A stretch of DNA of 40,995 nt, taken from an uncultured Collinsella sp. Lineage in GTDB: Bacteria; Actinomycetota; Coriobacteriia; Coriobacteriales; Coriobacteriaceae. The translations under genes and the position numbers were made by a program. The stretch spans positions 1-40,995 of the forward strand of contig CABUTN010000014.1 of assembly GCA_902494565.1 (NCBI GenBank). The letters run 5' to 3'. The notes beneath the pieces are model-generated. The model was not told the DNA's origin. It made no database searches and worked only from the letters and a program-made list of their open reading frames with translations. Shown here piece after piece: positions 32,930 through 39,780 of the stretch; the first letter of the stretch is position 1; every line of letters starts with the position of its first letter.

Positions 32930-32992
32930 ATGCACCATATATACACGGCTCGCGATGCGGGCCGTTTTTGCAAAAGTTATCCATCGAGGTGA
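32930..32992 (+). CDS. Putative 20-residue leader peptide of the aro operon
   Basis: A short ORF ATG-CAC-CAT-ATA-TAC... begins at or next to the predicted transcription start, so it could be translated without a leader. The Tyr codon TAC (32942-32944) directly abuts the 5' arm of the terminator-like hairpin, a position where a stalled ribosome would stop the hairpin forming. Phe (TTT) and a second Tyr (TAT) lie after the stem. The stop TGA (32990-32992) lies inside GAGGTGAGAGG, the aroF Shine-Dalgarno. That arrangement is typical of leader peptides but has only one Tyr codon before the hairpin and no Trp. Translation has not been shown. Confidence 0.45.
   Translation: MHHIYTARDAGRFCKSYPSR
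32945..32969 (+). terminator. Attenuator-like terminator hairpin upstream of aroF
   Basis: ACGGCTCGC and GCGGGCCGT form a 9-bp stem (one G-U) with a GAT loop, directly followed by TTTT. It lies between the promoter and the aroF ribosome binding site, on the plus strand. It therefore cannot be the terminator of the oppositely directed tRNA gene, and should control read-through into the operon. Confidence 0.7.
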
Positions 32993-33002
32993 GAGGCACA
33001 CC

Positions 33003-34025
33003 ATGATTGCAATTTTAAAGCAGAGCGCCAGCGACGAGGCCGTCAGCCATATCGTCAGCTGGATTGAGAAAAAGGGTCTGAAGACCGATGTCTCGCGCGG
33101 CGAGAATGAGACGATCATCGGCCTGGTAGGCGATACGACCAAGATCGACCCGTTCCTGCTCGAGTCCATGGATGTCGTCGAGCGCGTGCAGCGCGTCTCC
33201 GAGCCGTTCAAGCGCGCCAACCGTAAATTCCACCCCGAGGACTCCGTCATCGACTGCGGCCACGGCGTCAAGATCGGCGGCGACCAGTTCCAGGTCATCG
33301 CCGGCCCGTGCTCCGTCGAGGGCGAGAACCTCATCCGCATCGCCCGCCGCGTGAAGGCCGCCGGTGCCACGATGCTGCGCGGCGGTGCCTACAAGCCCCG
33401 CACCTCCCCCTACGCCTACCAGGGCATGGGTCCCGCCGGCCTCGACCTGCTGTGCGAGGCGTCTGCCGAGCTCGACATGCCAATCGTCACCGAGATCATG
33501 GACCCACGCGACGTGCAAGTCTTCCTGAACAAGAAGATCGACGTCATGCAGATCGGCGCCCGCAACGCCCAGAACTTCCCCCTACTCAAAGAGGTCGGCA
33601 AGACCAAGACCCCGGTCCTGCTCAAGCGCGGTATGTCCGGCACGATCGACGAGCTGCTCATGGCTGCCGAGTACATCATGAGCGAGGGCAACGACAACGT
33701 CATCCTGTGCGAGCGCGGCATCCGCACCTTCGAGACCCGCACCCGCAACACCTTCGACCTTAACGCCGTGCCGGTGCTGCACCACCTGTCGCACCTGCCT
33801 GTCGTCGCCGACCCCAGCCACGCCACCGGCTACACCCGCTACGTTGAGCCCATGGCGCTCGCCGCGACCGCCTGCGGTGCCAACGGCCTGGAGATCGAGG
33901 TCCACGACGAGCCGAGCCGCGCCTGGTCCGACGGGGCCCAGGCCCTCACCCCCGATCAGTTCGACGACGCCATGCGCCGCATCCGAGCCATCCGCGAGGT
34001 TGTCTGCCAAGAGACCATGGAGTAG
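33003..34025 (+). CDS. aroF: 3-deoxy-7-phosphoheptulonate synthase (DAHP synthase, type I beta)
   Basis: First step of the shikimate pathway, condensing PEP and erythrose 4-phosphate. The 340-residue protein has a ferredoxin-like/ACT-type N-terminal regulatory domain (residues 1 to about 70: MIAILKQSASDEAVSHIVSW, ETIIGLVGDTTKIDP). The TIM barrel follows with IAGPCSVEGENLI (metal-binding Cys), LRGGAYKPRTSPYAYQGMG, TEIMDPRDV, IGARNAQNFPLLKEVG, LLKRGMSGTIDELLMAAEYI and the PVVADPSHATG motif. The ATG 33003 has GAGGTGAGAGGC upstream, which overlaps the leader-ORF stop. Type I beta enzymes are commonly inhibited by Tyr or Phe through the N-terminal domain. It heads the aro operon. Confidence 0.96.
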   Translation: MIAILKQSASDEAVSHIVSWIEKKGLKTDVSRGENETIIGLVGDTTKIDPFLLESMDVVERVQRVSEPFKRANRKFHPEDSVIDCGHGVKIGGDQFQVIAGPCSVEGENLIRIARRVKAAGATMLRGGAYKPRTSPYAYQGMGPAGLDLLCEASAELDMPIVTEIMDPRDVQVFLNKKIDVMQIGARNAQNFPLLKEVGKTKTPVLLKRGMSGTIDELLMAAEYIMSEGNDNVILCERGIRTFETRTRNTFDLNAVPVLHHLSHLPVVADPSHATGYTRYVEPMALAATACGANGLEIEVHDEPSRAWSDGAQALTPDQFDDAMRRIRAIREVVCQETME

Positions 34026-34028
34026 CCC

Positions 34029-34943
34029 ATGGGTACGGTGAGAAACGCGCGCGTTAACCAGGGCGGCCCCAAGTGCGCCGGCATCGTCGGCCTTGGCCTC
34101 ATCGGCGGCAGTTTTGCCCGCGGCTATGCGCAGGCGGGCGTCCGCGTGCTGGCCTGGGACCCCGATGACGATGTCATGACGGCCGCCAGCATGGGCACTG
34201 TCGCCGGAGAGCTCAACGACAAGACACTCGGCGAATGCGACATCATCGTCCTTGCCTGCTATCCCGAGGCATGCATCGAGTGGCTCAAGGCGCACGCCCA
34301 GGCGCTCGCCGACGCCACCGACATCGACGCCATCATGGGTCCCGTGGTGATCGACACCGTGGGCGTCAAGGGCATTGTGTGCGAGCGCGCCTTTGAGCTT
34401 GCCCGCGAGCACGGCTTTTACTTTGTGGGCGCGCACCCCATGGCGGGCACGCAGTACTCGGGCTATGCGCACTCCCGCGCCGACCTGTTCCAGGGCGCGC
34501 CACTCGTGCTCGTGCCGCCCGCGGTGGACGATGCGCTCAAGCTGGAGCTTTTGGGCCAGGTGCGCGAGATGGTGCGCCCCTTGGGCTTTGGCAAGTTCAG
34601 CGTGACCAGCGCAGCCGAGCACGACCGCGTCATCGCCTTCACGAGCCAGCTTGCGCACGTGGTATCCAACGCCTACGTAAAGAGCCCGACCGCCCAGGTC
34701 CACCACGGCTTTTCGGCCGGTAGCTACCGCGATCTCACCCGCGTGGCGCACCTCAACCCGCAAATGTGGTCCGAGCTCATGATCGACGACGCCGATGCGC
34801 TCGCCTTCGAGATCGACCATCTGATCGAGTCGCTTGGCGCCTACAGCCGTGCGCTCAAGGACCGCGACCAGCGCTATCTGGAGAATCTCCTTGCCGAGGG
34901 CGACCGCATTAAGCGCGCGCTCGACGACGAGGCCTCCCACTAG
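34029..34943 (+). CDS. tyrA: Prephenate dehydrogenase
   Basis: Oxidative decarboxylation of prephenate to 4-hydroxyphenylpyruvate on the Tyr branch. The 304-residue protein has the NAD-binding motif AGIVGLGLIGGSFARGYAQAG near residues 17-37. VIDTVGVKG and FVGAHPMAGTQYSGYAHSRADLFQGAPLVLVP contain the conserved His and substrate-binding residues. The helical dimerisation domain has RVIAFTSQLAHVVSNAYV and GSYRDLTRVA. There is no C-terminal ACT domain, so feedback by Tyr, if any, acts elsewhere. Its ATG lies 3 nt after the aroF stop, with GGAG inside the aroF end serving as the ribosome binding site. Confidence 0.94.
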   Translation: MGTVRNARVNQGGPKCAGIVGLGLIGGSFARGYAQAGVRVLAWDPDDDVMTAASMGTVAGELNDKTLGECDIIVLACYPEACIEWLKAHAQALADATDIDAIMGPVVIDTVGVKGIVCERAFELAREHGFYFVGAHPMAGTQYSGYAHSRADLFQGAPLVLVPPAVDDALKLELLGQVREMVRPLGFGKFSVTSAAEHDRVIAFTSQLAHVVSNAYVKSPTAQVHHGFSAGSYRDLTRVAHLNPQMWSELMIDDADALAFEIDHLIESLGAYSRALKDRDQRYLENLLAEGDRIKRALDDEASH

Positions 34944-34979
34944 ACCACCTATCACGCCAGGTCGAAAGGACCGAAGCTT

Positions 34980-36086
34980 ATGGCGATTACCATCGATATC
35001 GACACCGCACGCCCCTACCAGGTGCATGTAGGCACGTTTTTGCTGGAGCAGGCGGGACCGCTCGTGCGCGCCACTGCCGGCGGCACCAAGGCCGTCATCG
35101 TGACGGACACCAACGTGGGCCCGCTCTACCAAATGCCAGTTAAGCAGAGTCTGGAGGCATCAGGCTACGAGGTGAGCATCTGCACCTTCGAGGCCGGCGA
35201 GGCCCATAAGCGCGCCGAGACCTATGTTGCCATTTTGGAGTTTGTGGCCGAGCACGAGCTTTCGCGCTCCGGCGTGATCGTGGCGCTCGGCGGCGGCGTC
35301 GTGGGCGACGTGGCCGGCTTTGTGGCCGCCACCTACATGCGTGGCTGCAAGTTTGTGCAGATCCCCACGAGCCTGCTCGCCATGGTGGACTCGTCGGTGG
35401 GCGGCAAGACGGCCATCGACCTGGCCGCCGGCAAAAATCTCGCCGGTGCCTTTTGGCAGCCGAGCGTGGTTATCGCCGACGTGGGATGCCTTGCCACCCT
35501 AACGCCTGAGCAGTTCGCCGACGGCTGCGGCGAGGTCGTCAAGCACGCCGTGATCGCCGACCCGGAGCTTTTCGCCGAGCTGGAGAAGGCCCCGCTCACG
35601 CTGGAGCTGCTCAACCGCGATGTGGCCCGCGTAGCGCTCATCATCGCCCGCAATATCGACATCAAGCGCGCCGTGGTCGTCGCCGACGAGCGCGAAACCA
35701 ACCAGCGCAAGCTCCTCAATTTTGGACACAGCGCCGGACACGCCGTCGAGGCCTGCGAGCACTTTGAGCTCGGACACGGCAACTGCGTGTCGATCGGCAT
35801 GGGCATCATCACGCGCGCCGCGGCCTCGCACGGCGTCTGCGATGCCGCACTGCCCGGTCGTATTGAGGAACTCTGCGCCCGCCATGGCCTCAAAACCCGC
35901 TGCGACCTAGATGCCGATGCCGTCTTTGCCGAGGCGCTCCACGACAAGAAGCGCGCGGGCGACACCATCGACCTGGTGATTCCACACGGCATTGGCCGCT
36001 GCAGCATCGACCGCACGCCGCTTTCCACTTTCCATGAACTCATTGCCGAGGGCCTCGGCCAGAAGGGAGACGCATCCGCATGCTAG
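34980..36086 (+). CDS. aroB: 3-dehydroquinate synthase
   Basis: NAD- and metal-dependent conversion of DAHP to 3-dehydroquinate. The 368-residue protein contains VIVTDTNVGPLY, GVIVALGGGVVGDVAGFVAATYMRGCKFVQIPTSLLAMVDSSVGGKTAIDLAAGKNLAGAFWQP in overlapping conserved blocks, and CGEVVKHAVI. The metal-binding region is NFGHSAGHAVEACE followed by LGHGNCVSIGM. The Shine-Dalgarno AAAGGA is 9 nt before the ATG. It overlaps aroA by 7 nt. Typical length, and all key residues are present. Confidence 0.97.
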   Translation: MAITIDIDTARPYQVHVGTFLLEQAGPLVRATAGGTKAVIVTDTNVGPLYQMPVKQSLEASGYEVSICTFEAGEAHKRAETYVAILEFVAEHELSRSGVIVALGGGVVGDVAGFVAATYMRGCKFVQIPTSLLAMVDSSVGGKTAIDLAAGKNLAGAFWQPSVVIADVGCLATLTPEQFADGCGEVVKHAVIADPELFAELEKAPLTLELLNRDVARVALIIARNIDIKRAVVVADERETNQRKLLNFGHSAGHAVEACEHFELGHGNCVSIGMGIITRAAASHGVCDAALPGRIEELCARHGLKTRCDLDADAVFAEALHDKKRAGDTIDLVIPHGIGRCSIDRTPLSTFHELIAEGLGQKGDASAC

Positions 36087-37399
36087 CCCGCATCACCCCG
36101 TCCCCGCTCAAGGGCACCGTTCCCGCCATCGCGTCCAAGTCGATGGCGCATCGCCTCATCATCTGCGCCGCGCTTGCCAACGGCGAGACACACGTCACCT
36201 GCAACACCACCTGCGCCGACATCGAGGCTACGGTGCGTTGCCTTACGGCCCTGGGCGCCCGCATCGAGACCGTCGAGGACGGCTTCCAGGTCCACCCCAC
36301 CATGAAGAGTGTTGAGTTCGGCCTGCTCAAGGCCCTTGCCGGCGGCACGCTCGACTGCGGCGAAAGCGGCTCCACGCTCCGCTTTATGTTGCCCGTCGCC
36401 TGCGCGCTGGGCGCAGAAGCAACTTTTGTGGGTCAGGGACGCCTGGGCGCCCGCCCGCTGTCCCCGCTCTCGGACGAGATCATCGCCGCCGGCTGCGACC
36501 TACAGGGTCTGGGCGGTTTTCCGCTCAAGACGAGCGGACGCATGCGCCCGGGCACCTTTGTGCTGCCGGGCAACGTAAGCTCGCAGTACATCTCGGGCCT
36601 GCTGCTGGCAGCCCCGCTGCTGGCCCAGCCCTCCTGCGTACGGGTGACCGGCCTCATTGAAAGCCGCCCCTACATCAACCTGACGATTCAGGCCATGAAG
36701 GCCTTTGGCGTCGAGGTCAACGTCGAGCGTATTCCCGCCAGGGACGGCCAGCCCGAGGTCACAAACTTCCGCGTGAGCAGTGGCTCGTATCGCACGCCCG
36801 GCAGCGTTGCTGTCGAAGGCGACTGGTCCAACGCTGCCTTTTGGCTGTGTGCCGGCGCCATCGGCACCGACCCCATCACCGTCGAGGGCGTGTCACTTAG
36901 CTCGGCCCAGGGCGACCGCAACGTGCTTGCCGCGCTTTCGCGCTTTGGCGCCCGCATCGTGCGCTCCACCAACGCCGCCACCGTGCAGTCCGACAAGCTC
37001 GCCGGCTTTGAGATGAGTGCCCACGACATCCCCGACCTGGTGCCCGTTATCTCGGCCGCGGCATCGCTGGCGCAAGGCCGCACGTTCATCCGCGATTGCG
37101 CCCGCCTGCGCATCAAGGAATCCGACCGCCTGGCCACTACCACCCGCGAGCTCACCGCACTGGGCGCACAGGTACGCATTGCCGGTGACGACCTCATCAT
37201 CAAGGGTGTCGACGCCTTTACTGGCGGCGAGGTTGACTCGCACAACGATCACCGCATCGCCATGATGGCCGCCATCGCCGCGAGCCGCGCCACCGGCGAG
37301 GTCGTGATCCACGGCGCCGAGGCCGTCAACAAGTCCTATCCCGATTTCTTCGACCACTACCGCCTGCTGGGCGGCAAGGTCACACTCGAGGAGGAATAG
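36080..37399 (+). CDS. aroA: 3-phosphoshikimate 1-carboxyvinyltransferase (EPSP synthase)
   Basis: Transfers the enolpyruvyl group of PEP to shikimate 3-phosphate. The 439-residue protein has the shikimate-binding SKSMAHRLIICAALANG near residue 20, DCGESGSTLRFMLPVACALGAEATFVGQGRLGARPL near the middle of the N-domain, and SSQYISGLLLAAPLL. The C-domain carries VEGDWSNAAFWLC, DIPDLVPVISAAASLAQG, RLRIKESDRLATT and DSHNDHRIAMMAAIA. The ATG lies within the end of aroB (ATGCTAG overlap), so translation is coupled. The PEP-site region is CGESGSTLR, rather than the class I LGNAGTAMR, so this is probably a class II-type enzyme. Confidence 0.96.
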   Translation: MLARITPSPLKGTVPAIASKSMAHRLIICAALANGETHVTCNTTCADIEATVRCLTALGARIETVEDGFQVHPTMKSVEFGLLKALAGGTLDCGESGSTLRFMLPVACALGAEATFVGQGRLGARPLSPLSDEIIAAGCDLQGLGGFPLKTSGRMRPGTFVLPGNVSSQYISGLLLAAPLLAQPSCVRVTGLIESRPYINLTIQAMKAFGVEVNVERIPARDGQPEVTNFRVSSGSYRTPGSVAVEGDWSNAAFWLCAGAIGTDPITVEGVSLSSAQGDRNVLAALSRFGARIVRSTNAATVQSDKLAGFEMSAHDIPDLVPVISAAASLAQGRTFIRDCARLRIKESDRLATTTRELTALGAQVRIAGDDLIIKGVDAFTGGEVDSHNDHRIAMMAAIAASRATGEVVIHGAEAVNKSYPDFFDHYRLLGGKVTLEEE

Positions 37400-37400
37400 C

Positions 37401-38498
37401 ATGGCCTCGACCTTTGGCAACGTCTTGCACTTAAGCATCTTCGGTCAATCGCACTCCCCCGCTATCGGCTGCTCGCTCGATGGCATCCCGGCGGGCATCT
37501 CCGTGGACCAGGAGAAGCTGCAGGCCTTCCTCGACCGTCGCGCCCCCGGTCGCGACGAGACCGCGACCAAACGACGCGAGGCTGACGCAGCCCACATCAT
37601 CGCCGGTGTTGTCGATGAACATACCACCGGCGCGCCCATCGCCGCGATTATCGAGAACACCAACACGCGCTCCAAGGATTACTCCGAGCTGCGCAGCAAG
37701 CCCCGTCCGGGACATGCCGATTACCCGGCGCGTGTGAAGTATCACAACATGCACGATGTCGCTGGTGGCGGGCATTTCTCCGGCCGCCTAACGGCACCCT
37801 TATGCATCGCCGGCGGCATTGCGCTGCAGGCACTCGAGGCCCGCGGCATTCAGATCATGGCGCACGTCGCGCAGATCGGCGGCATCTCCGACCTGCCGAT
37901 GGACGATATGGTCTATCGCGAGGCCGACCGCAAGGCGATTCTTACGAACGACCTGCCGTGCATTGACGCCGCCGCAGCCGGCCGAATGCGTGAGGAAATC
38001 CTAGCCGCGCGCGACGAACTCGACAGTATCGGCGGCATCGTGGAGTGCGGCATTTACGGGCTTCCCGCGGGCATCGGCGACCCCATGTTCGACGGCATCG
38101 AGAACCGCATCGCGCAAATCGCGTTTGGCATTCCCGCCGTAAAGGGCGTGGAGTTTGGCATGGGCTTTGCCGTGGCCGCCATGCGCGGCAGCGAGAACAA
38201 CGACCCGTATCGCATCGATGCAGAGACCGGCGGGATTGCGGTCGAGTCCAACAACGCCGGCGGCATTCTGGGCGGCATCTCCACCGGCGCGCCCGTCATG
38301 TGGCGCATGGCCGTAAAGCCGACGCCCTCCATTGGCCGCGAGCAGCAGACCGTAGACATGGACGCTATGGAAAATGCCGAGCTCTCGGTCCACGGCCGTC
38401 ACGATCCCTGCATCGTCCCTCGAGCCGTCCCCGTTGCCGAAGCAGCCGCGGCGCTCGCCATCTGGGACGCCCTCCTCGAGGACGCCGCCCAGCTCTAA
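37401..38498 (+). CDS. aroC: Chorismate synthase
   Basis: Converts EPSP to chorismate using reduced FMN. The 365-residue protein has family motifs RRAPGRDETATKRREAD, ENTNTRSKDYSELRSKPRPGHADYPARVKY (in pieces), AGGGHFSGRLTAPLCIAGGIA and VKGVEFGMGFAVAAMRGSENND. The N-terminal block that is usually FGESHG reads FGQSHSPAIG here, with the conserved His kept, a variant I believe is common in anaerobic Gram-positives. The ATG lies 1 nt after the aroA stop, with GAGGAGG upstream. The next gene, pheA, is separated by 136 nt that contains a REPIN. Confidence 0.96.
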   Translation: MASTFGNVLHLSIFGQSHSPAIGCSLDGIPAGISVDQEKLQAFLDRRAPGRDETATKRREADAAHIIAGVVDEHTTGAPIAAIIENTNTRSKDYSELRSKPRPGHADYPARVKYHNMHDVAGGGHFSGRLTAPLCIAGGIALQALEARGIQIMAHVAQIGGISDLPMDDMVYREADRKAILTNDLPCIDAAAAGRMREEILAARDELDSIGGIVECGIYGLPAGIGDPMFDGIENRIAQIAFGIPAVKGVEFGMGFAVAAMRGSENNDPYRIDAETGGIAVESNNAGGILGGISTGAPVMWRMAVKPTPSIGREQQTVDMDAMENAELSVHGRHDPCIVPRAVPVAEAAAALAIWDALLEDAAQL

Positions 38499-38506
38499 AA
38501 ATCTCT

Positions 38507-38526
38507 GGGGGCCAACTCCGGCCCCC
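38507..38526 (+). repeat. GC-rich inverted repeat after aroC
   Basis: GGGGGCC-AACTCC-GGCCCCC forms a perfect 7-bp stem just after the aroC stop. No U-run follows, so it is not a classical terminator, but with the REPIN behind it it could stall polymerase or protect the upstream mRNA from 3' exonucleases. Confidence 0.6.
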
Positions 38527-38532
38527 ACGCCC

Positions 38533-38613
38533 ACCCAGTGATTTTTCTGGGACGGGGATTAAAAAATCACTGGGTACACAATGATTTTTTAATCCCCGTC
38601 CTAGAAAAATCAC
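38533..38613. repeat. REPIN: two inverted REP elements between aroC and pheA
   Basis: REP copy 1 (38538-38570, plus) has core TTCTGGGACGGGGAT with arms GTGATTTTT / AAAAAATCAC, extended by ACCCA/TGGGT to a stem reaching 38533-38575. Copy 2 (38581-38613) is the inverse orientation with core TTCTAGGACGGGGAT. They are separated by about 10 bp. The same core flanks the RAYT gene at 12 kb. Placement inside an operon, between cistrons, is typical of REP sequences. Confidence 0.88.
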
Positions 38614-38634
38614 CGACACGTGAAAGGGGTCCCT

Positions 38635-39780
38635 ATGGACCTTGCTGACATCCGCCAGGCCATCGATGGCATTGACACCACCCTGCTCAATAGCTTTGTC
38701 GAGCGCATGGACATTGCCACCGAGGTCGCCAAGTCAAAAATCGAGATGGGCAAGGCCGTCTTCGACCCCGCCCGCGAGCGCTCCAAACTCAACAACCTCG
38801 CCAGTCGCGCGCCCGAGCGCTACGAGGCGCAGACCATCACCCTGTTCCGTCTCCTCATGAGCATGAGCAAGGCCGAGCAGCAGCGCTACATCAACGAACT
38901 CAAGGGCATCACTGTCTCGCAAAAGGCCCACGCCACGGCTGCAGCCTCCGACACGCCCTTCCCTCAAACTGCCACCGTCGCTTGTCAGGGCGTTGAGGGC
39001 GCTTACAGTCAAATCGCCGCGTGCAAGCTCTTCGACGTGCCCGACATCGCGTTTTTCGAGACCTTCGAAGGCGTTATGCGCGCTGTGCGCGACGGCTTCT
39101 GCGAGTTTGGCGTGCTGCCCATCGAGAACTCCACCGCCGGCTCGGTCAACGCCGTCTACGACCTGCTCGCCCAGTTCGACTTTCACATCGTGCGCTCGCT
39201 TCGCCTCAAGATCGACCACAACTTGCTCGTCAAGCCCGGCACCAAGCTCGCGGACATACGCGAGGTCTACAGCCACGGTCAGGCCATCGCGCAGTGCGCT
39301 AGCTTTATCGAGTCCCACGACCTGCACGCCACCAAGTACCCCAACACCGCCATGTCGGCCGAGATGGTCGCCAGCTCCGGGCGCACCGATGTTGCCGCCA
39401 TCGCATCGCGCAGCTGCGCGGCACTCTATGGCCTGGAGGTGCTGGAGTCCAACATCCAGGACTCAGACAACAACTACACACGCTTTGTCGTCATCAGCCG
39501 CGAGCCACGCGTCTATCCCGGCGCTAATCGCACCTCGCTCATGATCACCACGGCCAACGAGCCGGGTGCCCTCTATCGCGTGCTCGAGCGCTTCTACGCA
39601 CTCAATATCAACCTCATCAAGCTCGAGAGCCGCCCCATCCCCGGTCGCGACTTTGAGTTTATGTTCTACTTTGACCTGGACTGTCCCTTTGGCAGCAAGG
39701 CCCTCGACGACCTGCTCGATTCGATCGACGACGTGTGCGAGAGCTTCACCTACTTTGGCAGCTACACGGAGGTGCTCTAG
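38635..39780 (+). CDS. pheA: Bifunctional chorismate mutase / prephenate dehydratase (P-protein)
   Basis: Catalyses chorismate to prephenate and prephenate to phenylpyruvate on the Phe branch. The 381-residue protein has an N-terminal chorismate mutase helical domain (about residues 1-95: DIRQAIDGIDTTLLNSFVERMDIATEVAKSK). The dehydratase domain follows (VACQGVEGAYSQIAACKLF, FCEFGVLPIENSTAGSVNAVYDLL, DNNYTRFVVISREP), with the catalytic Thr in NNYTRF. The C-terminal ACT domain (about 300-381: TSLMITTANEPGALYRVLERF, LIKLESRPIPG) is where Phe binds for feedback. ATG 38635 is chosen because AAAGGGG lies upstream. A GTG at 38620 lacks one. The REPIN sits directly before it. Confidence 0.95.
   Translation: MDLADIRQAIDGIDTTLLNSFVERMDIATEVAKSKIEMGKAVFDPARERSKLNNLASRAPERYEAQTITLFRLLMSMSKAEQQRYINELKGITVSQKAHATAAASDTPFPQTATVACQGVEGAYSQIAACKLFDVPDIAFFETFEGVMRAVRDGFCEFGVLPIENSTAGSVNAVYDLLAQFDFHIVRSLRLKIDHNLLVKPGTKLADIREVYSHGQAIAQCASFIESHDLHATKYPNTAMSAEMVASSGRTDVAAIASRSCAALYGLEVLESNIQDSDNNYTRFVVISREPRVYPGANRTSLMITTANEPGALYRVLERFYALNINLIKLESRPIPGRDFEFMFYFDLDCPFGSKALDDLLDSIDDVCESFTYFGSYTEVL

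Noticed and set aside
32945..32969. Treating the hairpin before aroF as the terminator of tRNA-Arg
   Set aside because: The tRNA is on the opposite strand and has its own terminator at 32676-32710. The U-run of this hairpin lies on the plus strand.
33582..35132. A 516-codon open frame on the minus strand opposite aroF, tyrA and the aroB start
   Set aside because: It is antisense to well-supported genes, with composition expected from codon bias, and has no recognisable motif.
38365..38619. An 84-codon minus-strand frame over the REPIN
   Set aside because: It reads through the two palindromes and the aroC end, with no ribosome binding site or family match.
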